A model generated the notes under the pieces. It searched no databases. It had not been told where the DNA came from and worked only from the letters and a program-made list of their open reading frames with translations. A program made the position numbers and the translations under genes. From positions 1-6,702 of the forward strand of contig JAEELK010000114.1 in NCBI GenBank assembly GCA_016282655.1: 6,702 bases of DNA, written 5' to 3'. The number at the start of each line of letters is the position of its first letter. Within the stretch, counting starts at the first letter, position 1. This DNA comes from Bacillota bacterium (GTDB lineage Bacteria > Bacillota > Clostridia > Peptostreptococcales > Anaerovoracaceae). Of the stretch, positions 6,219 through 6,702 are shown piece after piece.

Positions 6219-6225
6219 CTCCTTA
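6219..6225 (-). promoter_or_regulatory. Ribosome binding site fused to the rsmJ stop codon
   Basis: Minus-strand TAAGGAG: the TAA ends rsmJ, and GGAG is the Shine-Dalgarno of the 481-residue gene, 5 bases before its ATG at 6213. It supports that start and coupling to rsmJ, though the spacing is on the short side. Confidence 0.7.
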
Positions 6226-6702
6226 CTCGTCGCCGCGGGGCAGCACGATGCAGTCATAACGGATGGCCTTGCCGCAGACGGAATAGTCCGGCCTGCGTCC
6301 GGCCAGATACGCGCCCTTCTCGGGGCGCTTGATGACGATCTTCCGCGGCGCGGCCGCGAGCGCTGCTTCCAGCAGCGCTTCCTCGTCCGCGCAGGGGGCT
6401 TCCAGCTGCTGGAGGAGCTGGAATTTCTTCTTGATGAGCCCGCTCTTGCGCCGCGCCGGGAACATGGGATCCAGCAGGACCAGATCCGGCGCCTCCCGCA
6501 TGGCGCGGAGCGCCGGGATGCTGTCCTCCTCGAAAAGGCGCATCCGGGCGCAGAGCGGCGCGAGCTCCGGCAGAGCGGCCGCGCGCACCAGCGCGTCGCG
6601 CAGCAGGGCGGCGATGCGGGGATCGCGCTCGTACAGATCGACGGAAAAGCCGGCCGCCGCGAGGAGCATGGCGTCTTCGCCCAGGCCGGCGGTGGCGTCC
6701 AC
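6223..6702 (-). CDS. rsmJ: RsmJ-family 16S rRNA (guanine-N2) methyltransferase, 5' end cut
   Basis: The last 159 residues of a class I SAM-dependent methyltransferase are present. The frame is open to the window edge, so the GTG at 6702-6700 is an internal valine, not the start. E. coli RsmJ is about 250 residues, so about 90-100 N-terminal residues lie outside. In fragment numbering, the SAM-binding motif I DATAGLGEDA is at 2-11, the acidic residue E25 ends the next strand, and the catalytic-loop motif LDPMFP is at 77-82, followed by KSGLIKKK (86-93). VIKRPEKGAYL (123-133) and KAIRYDCIV (145-153) match the C-terminal core of the family. In E. coli the enzyme makes m2G1516 in 16S rRNA; the same target here is inferred from homology. 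It is followed closely by the unrecognised 481-residue gene. Confidence 0.88.
   Translation of the reverse strand: MDATAGLGEDAMLLAAAGFSVDLYERDPRIAALLRDALVRAAALPELAPLCARMRLFEEDSIPALRAMREAPDLVLLDPMFPARRKSGLIKKKFQLLQQLEAPCADEEALLEAALAAAPRKIVIKRPEKGAYLAGRRPDYSVCGKAIRYDCIVLPRGDE

Overview
The window reads as chromosomal DNA of a GC-rich Firmicute, most likely a gut-type member of the Clostridia. The evidence is strong Shine-Dalgarno sites a few bases upstream of every start, a Gram-positive style lipoprotein, and a TIGR04076/CPCC-type protein of a kind I associate with Clostridia. No 16S, tRNA or other phylogenetic marker is present, so the taxon is inference. All six genes lie on the minus strand and the window is almost fully coding. 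The only non-coding stretch of note is the roughly 96 bases at 4672-4767. I saw no mobile element, CRISPR array, tRNA or rRNA.

In transcription order, from high to low coordinates, the layout is as follows. (1) The 3' part of rsmJ, a 16S rRNA methyltransferase gene cut by the window edge (6702-6223). (2) An unrecognised 481-residue cytosolic protein (6213-4768), whose Shine-Dalgarno sequence begins in the rsmJ stop codon. (3) A near-consensus sigma-A promoter (4795-4767) whose -10 box contains the stop codon of gene 2, followed by an approximately 90-base leader. (4) A 968-residue membrane sensor (4671-1765) with a signal peptide, a beta-propeller ligand-sensing region, a Y_Y_Y domain, one transmembrane helix and a cytoplasmic HD-GYP c-di-GMP phosphodiesterase domain. 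(5) A two-part protein, TIGR04076 domain plus CPCC zinc-ribbon-like domain (1751-1284). (6) A small lipoprotein (1280-795) with a GGADGPT segment and a C-terminal domain resembling BECR-fold RNase toxin domains. (7) A Cof-type HAD phosphatase (782-1) that loses only its extreme C-terminus at the window edge.

Genes 4 to 7 are 3 to 13 bases apart. Three of the window's five gene junctions (including rsmJ to gene 2) place the next gene's Shine-Dalgarno directly on the preceding stop codon, so 4 to 7 look like one translationally coupled operon driven from the promoter at 4767-4795. The sensor would bind something outside the membrane and change c-di-GMP breakdown inside. How the downstream lipoprotein, CPCC protein and phosphatase relate to it cannot be read from sequence. 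The points most worth following up are the GYP-to-GYG change in the HD-GYP motif, the lipoprotein that joins an OadB-like peptide to a toxin-like domain, the TIGR04076-CPCC fusion, the orphan 481-residue protein, and the promoter embedded in a stop codon.
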